Source: Chloroflexota bacterium (GTDB lineage: Bacteria; Chloroflexota; Anaerolineae; J036; Brachytrichaceae). From it: a stretch of 64,000 nt of DNA. The notes beneath the pieces were generated by a model, which was not told the DNA's origin, did no database searches, and saw nothing but the letters and a program-made list of their open reading frames with translations. Below, piece after piece: positions 35,531-44,488 of this stretch. The position numbers and the translations under genes are program-made. The DNA lies in contig JAUQQA010000004.1 of NCBI GenBank assembly GCA_030550095.1, positions 29,520 to 93,519 on the forward strand. Direction: 5' to 3'. Numbering within the stretch: position 1 is the first letter of the stretch; every line of letters begins with the position of its first letter.

Positions 35531-35536
35531 ACTGTA
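35531..35536 (-). promoter_or_regulatory. -10 element of the polyprenyl synthase gene
   Basis: TACAGT on the minus strand, 11 nt before the ATG at 35519, with no SD. It sets the start codon within a much longer open frame. Confidence 0.45.
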
Positions 35537-35572
35537 CCGCAAGCAGAGCCTTTTGGAAGAGCGCGTCTGCGT

Positions 35573-35578
35573 TAGAAT
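35573..35578 (+). promoter_or_regulatory. -10 element of serS
   Basis: TAGAAT, 22 nt before the serS ATG. The leader is short and has no clear SD. Confidence 0.45.
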
Positions 35579-35600
35579 GCGCCAGACCGCGTAGGCATCT

Positions 35601-36875
35601 ATGCTGGACATCAACCTCATTCGCAAAGACCCTGACCTCGTGCGCACGGCGCTCCTGAACCGCGGCTATGACCCAGCGCCTCTGGACGAGATCTTGGCGC
35701 TGGACGTGCAGCGCCGCAGCATCATCGCGCGCAACGACGAGCTTCGCGCGCTGCGCAACGAGGTCAGCAAGCAAATCGGGCGCATGAAAGATGTTGCTGA
35801 GCGCGAGGCGAAGATCGCCGAGATGCGCCGCGTTGGCGACGAAATAGACTTGCTCGACGCTGAGCTGCGCAAAATCGAAGCGCAGTTGCATGAGCTGATC
35901 GCCAGCCTGCCCAATCTCCCCGACCCGCGCACGCCAATCGGCCCGGACGAAAGCCACAACGTGGTCGTGCGCGAGGAGCGCGGCTGGCTGCCTGCGCCCA
36001 CCTTCGACGTCAAACCGCATTGGGAGATCGGCGAGCAATTAGGCATTATTGACTTCGAGCGCGGGGTGAAACTGAGCGGCACGCGCTTCTACGTGCTGAA
36101 TGGCTGGGGCGCGCGTTTGCAGCGCGGGTTGATTGCGTGGATGCTCGACCTGCGCCGCGAGCAAGGCTACGTGGAGCGCTACTTGCCCTTCATGGTGCGC
36201 TCCGATGTCGTCTTTGGCGCCGGACAGTTGCCCAAGTTCCGCGACAACCTCTACCACGACGCCGAAGAAGATTTTTGGTTCGTCCCCACCGCTGAGGTGC
36301 CGCTCACAGGCCTGCACAGCGCGGAAATCCTGGATGGCAACGCACTGCCCCTGCTTTACGCTGCCTACACCCCCTGCTTCCGCCGCGAGAAGATGAGCGC
36401 GGGCAAAGACGTGCGTGGCTTAAAGCGCGGGCACCAGTTCGACAAAGTGGAGATGTACGCCATCACCAAGCCCGAGGAGAGCGACCACTACCTCGAGAAG
36501 ATGCTGCACGACGCAGAGGAGACGCTGCGGCGGCTTGGGCTGACGTATCGCGTCAAGTTGCTGTGCACTGCCGACCTCGGCTTCGCAGCGCGCATCACCT
36601 ATGACATCGAGGTATGGTCGCCCGGCGTGCGCGAGTGGCTCGAGGTCAGTTCTGTGAGCAACACAGGTGACTTTCAAGCACGACGCGCCAACATCAAGTT
36701 TCGCCGCGAGCGCGGCGCCAAGGCGGAGTTTGTGCATACGCTCAACGGCAGCGGGTTGGCGTTGCCACGCACGATGATCGCCATCCTCGAAAACTACCAA
36801 CAGCCAGACGGCAGCATTGTGGTGCCAGAGGTGCTGCGCCCTTACGTAGGCACCGACCTCATCCGCGGCGCATAG
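35601..36875 (+). CDS. serS: Seryl-tRNA synthetase
   Basis: Encodes 424 residues, a normal length for bacterial SerRS. The N-terminal long coiled-coil arm (about 28-105), which contacts the long variable arm of tRNA-Ser, is rich in Lys/Arg/Glu/Leu heptads. The class II catalytic core follows: motif 2 region [26 protein letters not shown] in two segments ([16 protein letters not shown] and [10 protein letters not shown]), and motif 3 [21 protein letters not shown] ending the active site. ELYYTADLGF-like CTADLGFAA and [15 protein letters not shown] are the serine and ATP-binding segments. All core motifs are intact. The gene ends 4 bp from the convergent serine-hydrolase gene. Confidence 0.96.
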   Translation: MLDINLIRKDPDLVRTALLNRGYDPAPLDEILALDVQRRSIIARNDELRALRNEVSKQIGRMKDVAEREAKIAEMRRVGDEIDLLDAELRKIEAQLHELIASLPNLPDPRTPIGPDESHNVVVREERGWLPAPTFDVKPHWEIGEQLGIIDFERGVKLSGTRFYVLNGWGARLQRGLIAWMLDLRREQGYVERYLPFMVRSDVVFGAGQLPKFRDNLYHDAEEDFWFVPTAEVPLTGLHSAEILDGNALPLLYAAYTPCFRREKMSAGKDVRGLKRGHQFDKVEMYAITKPEESDHYLEKMLHDAEETLRRLGLTYRVKLLCTADLGFAARITYDIEVWSPGVREWLEVSSVSNTGDFQARRANIKFRRERGAKAEFVHTLNGSGLALPRTMIAILENYQQPDGSIVVPEVLRPYVGTDLIRGA

Positions 36876-36879
36876 CGCT

Positions 36880-37857
36880 TCAGGCGAGCACCTCACGCAC
36901 AAGGCGCTGAAGTTGGTGAGCAAGCGGCGCAATGCGGTGGTAGCTATCGCGCACTATCAGCACCCCTGCAATGCGGTGCCGAAAATCCACCCATGGCGTG
37001 CAACCGAACGCGCCGGGGCTGCTGAGTTGCCAAGCGTTTCCCGCCTCGTCCACTTCATCGCGCCAACAGCCAAGGCCGTAACCGTAGCTGGCGAATTGGT
37101 TGGGCGAGGCACGCACGGGCGCGCCAAAGGTGTGGTCGGCGCACATCAGCGCGACGGTTTCCGCCTGCAACACCCTGCGCCCGCGGTACAAACCCTCGTT
37201 CAAGATCAGGCTCAAGAACGCGGCATACTCGCCTGCGGTGGTGCGCAAGCCGCTGCCCAAACGCGGGTTGCTCGCCTCAGTGCCCATGCCAAGGTAAACG
37301 CTATGTTGCCAGCCGAGCGGCTCGGCAATCAACAGGCGCACGAGCTCCGCCCAACTGCGCCCTGTGGCCACCTCTGCCATGCGCCCTGCAACCTGAAAGC
37401 TGTTTTCACCATAGGCGAAGATGCTGCCTGGCGGTGCTGCAAGCGGAAGCTGAGCGATGAGGTCCACACATTGAGCAAGCGAGAGGTGGCTTTGCTTCAA
37501 GCAAGGCGCTTCCGTGTGCGGCAGCCCTGAGGTGTGCGCCAACAACTGGCGCAGCGTGATGCGCGCCTTCTCGCCTGTGAACGCCTCGATGTACTCACCT
37601 ACTGCGTCGTCAAGGTGCAGGACGCCACGCTCGATCAGCGCAGCGATGACCGCGCCGGTCACCCATTTCGTCGCCGAGGCCACTGGCAACACGCGGTCGA
37701 GCGTGTAGCCGCCGAAGGCGCGCTGATACACCACCTCGCCTGCTTTCAGCAACACCAAGCTTGCGCCTGAAAGCGGAATTCCTTGCACCATCGCCTCGAC
37801 GAATTCGGTGATGGGCGCAAAGAGCGCTGGTGGCTCGGGATGAGTTGTTATCACCAA
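36880..37857 (-). CDS. Beta-lactamase-family serine hydrolase
   Basis: Encodes 325 residues (TTG at 37857) or one fewer (GTG at 37854) of the class C beta-lactamase/D-aminopeptidase/esterase family. The catalytic S-x-x-K is SATK in LPVASATKWVTGAVIA, the second motif Tyr is YGENSF (Y-x-N), and ITLRQLLAHTSGLPH is the helix typical of the family. No signal peptide is visible, so it may be cytoplasmic. Function could be peptide or ester hydrolysis; lactamase activity is not implied. The usual third motif HxG or KTG is not obvious (SSPGAFGCTPWVD in that region). The -10 TACAAT lies 7 nt before the TTG. It converges with serS. Confidence 0.82.
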   Translation of the reverse strand: MVITTHPEPPALFAPITEFVEAMVQGIPLSGASLVLLKAGEVVYQRAFGGYTLDRVLPVASATKWVTGAVIAALIERGVLHLDDAVGEYIEAFTGEKARITLRQLLAHTSGLPHTEAPCLKQSHLSLAQCVDLIAQLPLAAPPGSIFAYGENSFQVAGRMAEVATGRSWAELVRLLIAEPLGWQHSVYLGMGTEASNPRLGSGLRTTAGEYAAFLSLILNEGLYRGRRVLQAETVALMCADHTFGAPVRASPNQFASYGYGLGCWRDEVDEAGNAWQLSSPGAFGCTPWVDFRHRIAGVLIVRDSYHRIAPLAHQLQRLVREVLA

Positions 37858-37864
37858 AGCTGCG

Positions 37865-37870
37865 ATTGTA
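37865..37870 (-). promoter_or_regulatory. -10 element of the serine hydrolase gene
   Basis: TACAAT on the minus strand, 7 nt before the TTG at 37857 and 10 nt before the GTG at 37854. Both starts are therefore compatible with a leaderless transcript. Confidence 0.45.
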
Positions 37871-37927
37871 GGAAACTTCTAGGAGCGCCTCCGTGGGCTA
37901 CCCTGTTGCCGTTCTTACGCCCTGTGC

Positions 37928-37933
37928 GACAAT
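37928..37933 (+). promoter_or_regulatory. Possible -10 element of the polysaccharide operon
   Basis: GACAAT, 18 nt before the manC ATG. It is the only promoter-like hexamer seen ahead of the operon. Confidence 0.3.
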
Positions 37934-37951
37934 TTGCCCTGCTAGAACGCG

Positions 37952-39022
37952 ATGGACTACGCCTTGATTATGGCTGGAGGCGGTGGCACACGCCTTTGGC
38001 CGCTTAGCCGCCGCCAAGCACCGAAACAACAACTCCCGCTCGTCGAGGCGCGCAGCATGTTCCACGTCACCGTGGAGCGCCTCTATCCGTTGATCCCCGC
38101 GCAGCGCATCTTCGTCGTCACCAACGCCGAGGCCGCGCGCGTCCTTCAGCAGCAGGTGCCCGCCCTGCCGCCCGAGAACTACATCCTCGAACCGAGCGCG
38201 AAGGACAGCGGTCCAGCTGCCGCGCTCGGTTTAGTGCACATCGTCCACCACGACCCAGAGGCAACTGTCGCCATCTTGCCCGCCGACCATCACATCAGCA
38301 ATGTGTCGGCGTTTTTGGAGGCGCTCCGCGCCGCGCAGCAGGTGGCGCGCGAAGGCTACATCGTGACGCTCGGCATTCAGCCCACATCCCCAGCAACAGG
38401 GTTCGGCTACATCGAACGCGGCGAACGCCTCGGCGTTGTGAACGGCTTAACGGTGTACCGCGCGGTGCGCTTCAAAGAGAAGCCTTCGCTCGAGATTGCC
38501 CAGCAGTACCTTGCAGACGGCCTGCACGTGTGGAACAGCGGCATGTTCATCTTGACGTGTGCGACAGGATTAGCGGAGTTTGAGCGCCAGCACCCAGCGT
38601 TTGCACAGGCACTGCACACGCTGCGTGCACACATCGGCACCCCTCACTACGCCGAGGCACTGGCGCGCGCTTGGGATGTGGCGCCGCGCCTCTCGCTCGA
38701 CTACGCCATCATGGAAGGCGCACAACGCATGGCGGTCATCCCTGTGGAGATCGGCTGGAGCGACATTGGGAATTGGGATGCCCTGCTCGCAGTCCTGCCC
38801 AAGGATCGCGATGGCAACGCCCTCTCGGGCGACGTGCTGGCGTTGGACACGCACGGCGCTCTGGTGCGCGGCTCAGACCGCTTGATCGTCACGCTCGGGT
38901 TGCACGACGTGATCATCGTGGACACCCCCGATGCGCTCCTGGTGTGCGCACGCGACCGCGCAGCGGATCTCAAACGCGTGGTCGATCAACTGCGCGCGTT
39001 AGGGCGCGAAGAGGTGCTGTAA
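37952..39022 (+). CDS. manC: Mannose-1-phosphate guanylyltransferase
   Basis: Encodes 356 residues of the nucleotidyltransferase family that makes GDP-mannose from mannose-1-phosphate and GTP. The signature GGGGTRLWPLSRRQAPKQ is intact at residues 9-26, including the G-x-G-x-R-L pyrophosphorylase loop. VAILPADHHIS and GYIERGERL/VVNGLTVYRA are further family segments, and the later EIGWSDIGNWDALLAVLPKDRDGN is the typical C-terminal signature (GWSDIGNWDAL core). It lacks the C-terminal isomerase domain of bifunctional ManC proteins. Its stop overlaps the next start (TAATG). GDP-mannose would feed the polysaccharide made by this operon. Confidence 0.93.
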   Translation: MDYALIMAGGGGTRLWPLSRRQAPKQQLPLVEARSMFHVTVERLYPLIPAQRIFVVTNAEAARVLQQQVPALPPENYILEPSAKDSGPAAALGLVHIVHHDPEATVAILPADHHISNVSAFLEALRAAQQVAREGYIVTLGIQPTSPATGFGYIERGERLGVVNGLTVYRAVRFKEKPSLEIAQQYLADGLHVWNSGMFILTCATGLAEFERQHPAFAQALHTLRAHIGTPHYAEALARAWDVAPRLSLDYAIMEGAQRMAVIPVEIGWSDIGNWDALLAVLPKDRDGNALSGDVLALDTHGALVRGSDRLIVTLGLHDVIIVDTPDALLVCARDRAADLKRVVDQLRALGREEVL

Positions 39023-39705
39023 TGAGGCGTTCGCTCGCGGACTACGCTTTCATCGTGCTGCGGCGCTGGCCAGCGCTGGTGCTCCCCGTCATCCTCGTCG
39101 CTGCGTTCACCGCTCTCACGACGCGCCCAGCGCCGATCATGTATCAGGTCACCCTCTCGTTCGCGGTGGGCTTGCCGCCTGAGCCACTGCGTGCCGAAGC
39201 CTATAACTTCGACCGCCACTACAACTGGCTTGCCTCAGAGTACATCACGCAGGGGTTCGCGTTGATCATCGGCAAAGGCGCTTTTGCTGAAGCCGTCCAG
39301 CGTCGGCTCGAGGCGCGCGGCATCGCGCTCGGCGCGCCGTTGGCAGGCGCGATCCGCTCGGAATATCGATCCAGCGTGATGGTGGTGTACGTCGCGTGGA
39401 ACAACCCTGAGCAAGCCGCGCAGATCGCGCAAGCGGTGGTGGACGAACTCAACGAGAACTACGAGGCATACTGGCCCCAGCTCAAGGGCGCTGCTGAGTC
39501 GCCATTTCGGTTGATGGACCCTATCGTGCCTGTGGCGGTCGCGCTGCCGCTGCGCGACCGGTTCGACGTGCCCGTCCGCTTCGCAGCGGCAGCACTGATT
39601 GGATTGCTGTTAGCATTTGCCTGGCACGCGCTCGACCCATTCGTGCACGATCGCCGAGACCTCGAGCAGCTCGGGCTGCCTGTGATCGTGACCGTGCGTA
39701 GGTGA
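39022..39705 (+). CDS. Wzz-like chain-length/polysaccharide export protein 1
   Basis: Encodes 227 residues with two membrane helices, one at 14-34 (WPALVLPVILVAAFTALT) and one at 190-206 (AAAALIGLLLAFAWHAL), bracketing an external domain. This is the layout of Wzz/chain-length determinant proteins, which set polysaccharide length at the inner membrane. The domain (YQVTLSFAVGLPPEPLRAEAYNF, then AEAVQRRLEARG) is short and lacks the long coiled coils of E. coli Wzz. ATG at 39022 overlaps the manC stop by one base (TAATG). It is followed at 7 bp by a second, related protein, which is unusual as the two look complementary rather than redundant. Confidence 0.72.
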   Translation: MRRSLADYAFIVLRRWPALVLPVILVAAFTALTTRPAPIMYQVTLSFAVGLPPEPLRAEAYNFDRHYNWLASEYITQGFALIIGKGAFAEAVQRRLEARGIALGAPLAGAIRSEYRSSVMVVYVAWNNPEQAAQIAQAVVDELNENYEAYWPQLKGAAESPFRLMDPIVPVAVALPLRDRFDVPVRFAAAALIGLLLAFAWHALDPFVHDRRDLEQLGLPVIVTVRR

Positions 39706-39711
39706 GAGACG

Positions 39712-40368
39712 ATGGAATTGCAAGATTACCTGGACATTGCGCGCAGGCGATGGTGGATCGTGGTTTTGGTAGCTGCGGTTGCAGCCGCCTCAGCTTTCGG
39801 CTTTAGCCGCCTACAAACGCCGATCTACAAGGCTTCAATGCGTCTCACCATTCAACCCGCGCGCACCGACTTCGGCTTGACGCAATCCGCAAAGACGCTG
39901 CTCTCGTCCTACATCAACATCATTCACACCGAGCGCAACGCCGCGGAGATCGGCAAGCGCCTGGCGCTCGACTACGCGCCGAGCTACATCTTCAACCAAA
40001 CACGCATGGCGGACGACGCCGCCACTTTCGGCATTGAGATTGAAGTCCGCGACTACGACGGCGAGACCGCCAACCGCATCGCGCGCGAATGGGCGCAGTT
40101 GTTTGTGGAGTTTCGCAACAACGACAACGCCAAGCAGCGCCGCGAAGACCGCGTCGAGGCGATCCTTGGCGACGCGCCGCGCTACGTGCAAGACTTCCCA
40201 CGCACACGCGTGAACACCGCTGCAGGCGGCATCGTCGGCGTAGTGGTGGGGATCGCCATCGTTGCGTTGCTGGAGTGGCGCGACAGCCGCTGGATCCGCA
40301 CCTCGCGCGACGTGGAGCGCGCGCTCGGCTTGCCGTTGCTTGCCGCAATCCGCGAGCATTCCTCCTGA
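39712..40368 (+). CDS. Wzz-like chain-length determinant protein 2
   Basis: Encodes 218 residues. MELQDYLDIARRRWWIVVLV is the typical N-terminal start of Wzz proteins (a basic helix, then a membrane span to residue 37). An external region (40-160) and a C-terminal helix (AAGGIVGVVVGIAIVALLEW, 168-187) follow. In the external part, VRDYDGETANRIAREWAQLF and the next helix match the Wzz pattern of ExxDxxxAxxIAN. Like its neighbour it is short, without the extended arm. The two may form a mixed complex. A BY-kinase-like protein lies downstream, but the C-terminal tail of this protein is too short to be a kinase activator. Confidence 0.78.
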   Translation: MELQDYLDIARRRWWIVVLVAAVAAASAFGFSRLQTPIYKASMRLTIQPARTDFGLTQSAKTLLSSYINIIHTERNAAEIGKRLALDYAPSYIFNQTRMADDAATFGIEIEVRDYDGETANRIAREWAQLFVEFRNNDNAKQRREDRVEAILGDAPRYVQDFPRTRVNTAAGGIVGVVVGIAIVALLEWRDSRWIRTSRDVERALGLPLLAAIREHSS

Positions 40369-40386
40369 GACTCAACCCCGTAACTC

Positions 40387-41001
40387 ATGACGCTGGTCAT
40401 GCTCACCCAACCACACTCAGCCGCTGCCGAAGCTTACCGCACCCTGCGCGCAAACCTCGCGCTTGCTGCGCTGGAAAAACCCTTGCAGGTGGTGCTGGTG
40501 ATTCCCGCCGATCCCAGCGCCGACGCCGCTAGCGTGGCTGCTAACCTCGCCATTGCACTCGCAAACACCGAGCAGCGCGTGATCGCAGCAGACGCGGACT
40601 TGCGCCAACCCGCCTTGCACGCGCGCTTTGACCTTGAGCGCGTGCCCGGGTTGGTGGAGTGGCTCAACGACCTAGAAGCTGCGCCGCCGCTGCACGAGAC
40701 CCCAGCGCCCGGGCTGCGCCTCCTGGCTGCGGGAGCGCATGAGAACATCCTCGCCGCAGATGTGATCGCCTCACGCCGCATGGCACAGGCGCTGAAAGCG
40801 CTGCGCGCCCATGCCGACATGGTCGTGGTGTGTGCGCCGCCGCTTTCCGCTTATGCCGATGCAGCAGTGATTGCACCACACGCAGATGGCGCTCTGCTCG
40901 TCGTCGCTGCTCACCGCACGCGCCGCGCCGACGCAAAACGCGCCCAAACTTTGCTCGAGCGCGCCCATGCGCGCTTGCTCGGCGCTGTGCTGTTAGCGTA
41001 A
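40387..41001 (+). CDS. CpsD/Wzc-like P-loop protein with degenerate Walker motifs
   Basis: Encodes 204 residues with the order of a bacterial tyrosine-kinase (CpsD/CapB) domain. AEAYRTLRANLALA (about 14-27) is the usual entry helix, and VIAADADLRQPALHARFDLE matches the Walker A' and following loop (DADLRRP). However, where kinases have a GEGKST Walker A the protein reads ADPSADAASVAANLA, with no Lys or Ser/Thr of the P-loop. In the Walker B region it reads MVVVCAPPLSAYADA, with Val/Cys in place of the Asp pair. No C-terminal tyrosine cluster is present. It is thus likely to be a catalytically inactive partner of the Wzz-like proteins. Confidence 0.78.
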   Translation: MTLVMLTQPHSAAAEAYRTLRANLALAALEKPLQVVLVIPADPSADAASVAANLAIALANTEQRVIAADADLRQPALHARFDLERVPGLVEWLNDLEAAPPLHETPAPGLRLLAAGAHENILAADVIASRRMAQALKALRAHADMVVVCAPPLSAYADAAVIAPHADGALLVVAAHRTRRADAKRAQTLLERAHARLLGAVLLA

Positions 41002-41011
41002 CGAAGCATCC

Positions 41012-44000
41012 ATGCGCGAGTTCCACATCGCCCGCGACGCCCGCATACGCTACCAGTTCGACGAAGCGCTTTTTCAATTCACGGGCAACGCGGTGATCGC
41101 CGACCTGCGCGCAGCGCGGCTCTTCGCGCAAAAGATGAACGACTTGCGCGACCGCGCGCGTTTCCCCGAGCGCGTCGTGCGCGCTGGCGATGTGTACGCC
41201 ATGGGGCTGATTGACGAGATTGCGCACTTCGTCGCGCAGCAGTACGACGCGCTGCTGCGCGCTCGGCTCGGCTTGCGCCGCAGCGTCTTCGCCGAGGCAC
41301 TTGAGCATCTAAAGCGCACCTTCAGCGAAGCGGAGGTTCACGACGCTTTGCGCGCCTTTGTGCAGGCGTTCCCGCCGCTCCCTGTGCATCGCGGCGAACA
41401 GAGCATTGAGGCTTATCTCGCCGAGCACAGCACTGAGGCACTTGAGGAGATGCTGATGCTCTGGCTGGAGAACGCCAATCCCGCCTTCAAGCCGTTCGCC
41501 GAGCTGTTCGACGACACTGCCTTGCGCGAGACGACGCGCTACGCCGCGCTGATGGACGCGCTGCGCGCCTACTTTGCCCAACTGCCCCCCTTCGGCCCAG
41601 ACAATCAACCACTGGTCGAGATGTTGCTCGCGCCAGCACGCGCCGCGCCCGATTCGCTTGAGGCCCAGCTTGCGTTCATCCAGCAGCGCTGGGCGCCATA
41701 CTTCGGCGAGACGTTTGCGCGCTTTTTGCAGCGCCTGTTGCTCGGCTTCGATGCGATCCGCGAGGATCGGAAGGCGCTGCTCGCTGGCGGCGTGGGTCCC
41801 GGCCCTGCGCCCGTGCTCACGCTCGAGGCGCTGCGCGGCGCGTTCGCCACTGACGATCTGCACGTGGTGGAGTATGAAGCGTTCTCACCAGACCGCGACT
41901 GGATGCCGCGGCTGGTGCTGATCGCCAAGAACACCTACGTTTGGCTGGATCAGCTTTCGCGCAAGTACGGTCGCGCGATCACGCGCCTCGACCAAATCCC
42001 CGACGAAGAACTCGATCAGCTCGCGCGGTGGGGCATTAACGGCATCTGGCTGATCGGCGTGTGGGAGCGCAGCCGCGCCTCGCAGCGCATCAAGCACATG
42101 ATGGGCGACCCCGAGGCGCTGGCTTCAGCGTACGCAATCTACGACTACGTGATCGCCGAGGACCTCGGCGGCGAGGCGGCGCTCAACAACCTCAAGGCGC
42201 GCGCGTGGCAACGCGGCATCCGCCTCGCCAGCGACATGGTGCCTAACCACATGGGCATTGATTCGCGCTGGGTGATCGAGCATCCCGACTACTTCCTCTC
42301 GTTGCCCTATTCGCCCTTCCCCTCATACACCTTCAACGGTCCTAACCTCTCCGATGACCCACACGTGGGCATCTTCCTCGAGGATCACTACTACACGCGC
42401 ACGGACGCAGCAGTGGTGTTCAAGCGCGTGGATTTTCGCACAGGCGAAGTGCGCTACGTGTATCACGGCAACGACGGCACCGCCATGCCGTGGAACGACA
42501 CCGCGCAGCTCAACTACCTCAACCCCGAGGCGCGCGAAGCGGTGATGCAAGCGATCCTGCGCGTGGCGCGGATCTTCCCGATCATTCGCTTTGACGCTGC
42601 AATGACGCTCGTGAAGCGCCACATCCGCCGGCTTTGGTTCCCTGCGCCCGGTGAAGGTGGCGCGATCCCCTCGCGCGCTGGGCTGGGCATGAGCGCCGAG
42701 GAGTTCGAGCGCCACATGCCCAACGAATTTTGGCGCGAAGTGGTGGATCGCGTCGCTGCCGAAGCGCCCGACACGTTGCTGCTCGCCGAGGCGTTCTGGC
42801 TGCTCGAAGGCTACTTCGTGCGCACGTTGGGGATGCACCGCGTGTACAACAGCGCCTTCATGAACATGCTGCGCGACGAGAACAACGCCGGCTACCGCAG
42901 CGTGATCAAGAACACACTTGAGTTCGACCCTGAAGTGCTGCGCCGCTACGTCAACTTCTTGAACAACCCCGACGAGAAAACCGCCGTCGAGCAGTTCGGC
43001 AAGGGCGACAAATACTTCGGCGTCACCACGCTCATGTGCACTATGCCCGGCTTGCCGATGTTCGGACACGGGCAGATCGAGGGCTTTGCCGAGAAGTACG
43101 GCATGGAGTTCCGCCGCGCGCGCTGGAACGAGACACCCGACGCCGAGCTGATCGCGCGGCATGAGCGCGAGATCTTCCCGCTGCTGCGCCGCCGACACTG
43201 GTTCGCAGGCGTGGAACACTTTCGCCTATATGACTGCTTCACCGACGAGGGCACGGTCAACGAGGACGTATTCGCTTACTCCAACTGCTACATTGCGCCC
43301 GATGGCAGCAAAACGTACACGCTGGTGCTGTATCACAACCGCTTCGCCACAGCGCGCGGCTGGATCCGCACTTCAGCCGCGTTCGCCGTCAAGGATGCTG
43401 AGGGGAACAAGCGCCTGGTGCAGACGACGCTCGGCGAGGCGTTGGCGCTCACGCCCGATGACCAACACTTCGTGCTGATGCGCGATCACGTGAGCGGCTT
43501 GGAGTACTTGCACAGCAGCCGTGAGCTGGTCGAGAAAGGCTTGCGCGTCGAGCTGAACGCCTATGAGCGGCGCGTCTTCTTGGAGATCCGCGAAGTCGTC
43601 AACGACGCAGAACACCCCTACGCGGAGCTTCATCGCCAACTCCAAGGGCGCGGCGTGCCCAGCCTCACGCGTGAGCTGCAACGCCTGCGCGTGGCGCCGA
43701 TCCTCGCTGCGTACCGCGCCGTACTCGAGCCTGAGTGGCTGCGAGAAGCCATCGGCGCGCCCACCGACGCCGAACGTCGTGCGTTGCTAGAAGTGTTGGA
43801 GCCGCGCCTCGAGGCGCTGCTGCGCGCGATCAAAGCGCATGTTGGCTCGCAGAGCAACGAGCGCCGCGTGGTGCGCCGCATCCTCGGCGACGTGCGCGCG
43901 CTGCTGGAGACGCTCGCCGATGAGGAGTGGCGCGCGCGTTTACCTACAGACGAGGCAGCGCGCGCCCTGTTGATGACGTGGGCGCTCACGCGATCGTTGG

Positions 44001-44488
44001 GCGTCCTGGTTTCCTTTGCAGCAGGTGAGGCGCAGAGCCGCGCTTGGCTACGCAATTGGCTGCTCGATGAGGTGGTGCGCGAGGCGTTGAGCGCGCTTGG
44101 CATAGCACAAGACGAAAGCGAACGCGCAGCCGCTGGGTTGGGCTTGATCATGGCGCACCGCGCAGTGATGGGCGCGCCCGTTGATGATGAGCCGTTGCCA
44201 CTCCGCGAGGCGCTCGCACGGCTTTTCGCCGACCCAGAAGCGCGTGCTCTGCTTGGGGTCAACGAATACCAGGGGGTCGAGTACTTCAACAAAGAGGCGT
44301 TCGAGTGGCTGCTCGCACGTTTGCGCGATGCCACGGTAGCTGAAGCGCTGATGGATTTGACGCTCGGCGTGGCGGTGCTCCAATCGCGCGCTCGCCTTGC
44401 GGATGAACGTCTCACACTGCTCACGAACCGCGCCGAGCAGGTAGGCTACCGAACCGCAATGCTGCTGGACGAAGCAGCGCACGTATGA
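41012..44488 (+). CDS. Giant GH13 (alpha-amylase) family protein
   Basis: Encodes 1158 residues. A helical N-terminal region (1-290) of no recognised family is followed by a GH13 catalytic barrel (about 310-830) and a long C-terminal helical region. The four conserved regions are seen: I DMVPNHMG (Asp408), II IIRFDAAMTL (nucleophile Asp528), III LLAEAFW (acid/base Glu593) and IV NNPDEK (Asp654). In IV the usual His of the N-H-D motif is Pro653, as in GlgE-type maltosyltransferases with TPD. A catalytic transferase or hydrolase on alpha-glucans is likely, though the substrate is unknown. The ATG is 10 bp past the CpsD-like gene and its TGA overlaps the next ATG (ATGA), so it belongs to the operon. 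Confidence 0.85.
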   Translation: MREFHIARDARIRYQFDEALFQFTGNAVIADLRAARLFAQKMNDLRDRARFPERVVRAGDVYAMGLIDEIAHFVAQQYDALLRARLGLRRSVFAEALEHLKRTFSEAEVHDALRAFVQAFPPLPVHRGEQSIEAYLAEHSTEALEEMLMLWLENANPAFKPFAELFDDTALRETTRYAALMDALRAYFAQLPPFGPDNQPLVEMLLAPARAAPDSLEAQLAFIQQRWAPYFGETFARFLQRLLLGFDAIREDRKALLAGGVGPGPAPVLTLEALRGAFATDDLHVVEYEAFSPDRDWMPRLVLIAKNTYVWLDQLSRKYGRAITRLDQIPDEELDQLARWGINGIWLIGVWERSRASQRIKHMMGDPEALASAYAIYDYVIAEDLGGEAALNNLKARAWQRGIRLASDMVPNHMGIDSRWVIEHPDYFLSLPYSPFPSYTFNGPNLSDDPHVGIFLEDHYYTRTDAAVVFKRVDFRTGEVRYVYHGNDGTAMPWNDTAQLNYLNPEAREAVMQAILRVARIFPIIRFDAAMTLVKRHIRRLWFPAPGEGGAIPSRAGLGMSAEEFERHMPNEFWREVVDRVAAEAPDTLLLAEAFWLLEGYFVRTLGMHRVYNSAFMNMLRDENNAGYRSVIKNTLEFDPEVLRRYVNFLNNPDEKTAVEQFGKGDKYFGVTTLMCTMPGLPMFGHGQIEGFAEKYGMEFRRARWNETPDAELIARHEREIFPLLRRRHWFAGVEHFRLYDCFTDEGTVNEDVFAYSNCYIAPDGSKTYTLVLYHNRFATARGWIRTSAAFAVKDAEGNKRLVQTTLGEALALTPDDQHFVLMRDHVSGLEYLHSSRELVEKGLRVELNAYERRVFLEIREVVNDAEHPYAELHRQLQGRGVPSLTRELQRLRVAPILAAYRAVLEPEWLREAIGAPTDAERRALLEVLEPRLEALLRAIKAHVGSQSNERRVVRRILGDVRALLETLADEEWRARLPTDEAARALLMTWALTRSLGVLVSFAAGEAQSRAWLRNWLLDEVVREALSALGIAQDESERAAAGLGLIMAHRAVMGAPVDDEPLPLREALARLFADPEARALLGVNEYQGVEYFNKEAFEWLLARLRDATVAEALMDLTLGVAVLQSRARLADERLTLLTNRAEQVGYRTAMLLDEAAHV

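Noticed and set aside
42323..43219. 298-codon minus-strand open frame
   Set aside because: It is antisense to the GH13 catalytic core, with His/Val-rich shadow composition.
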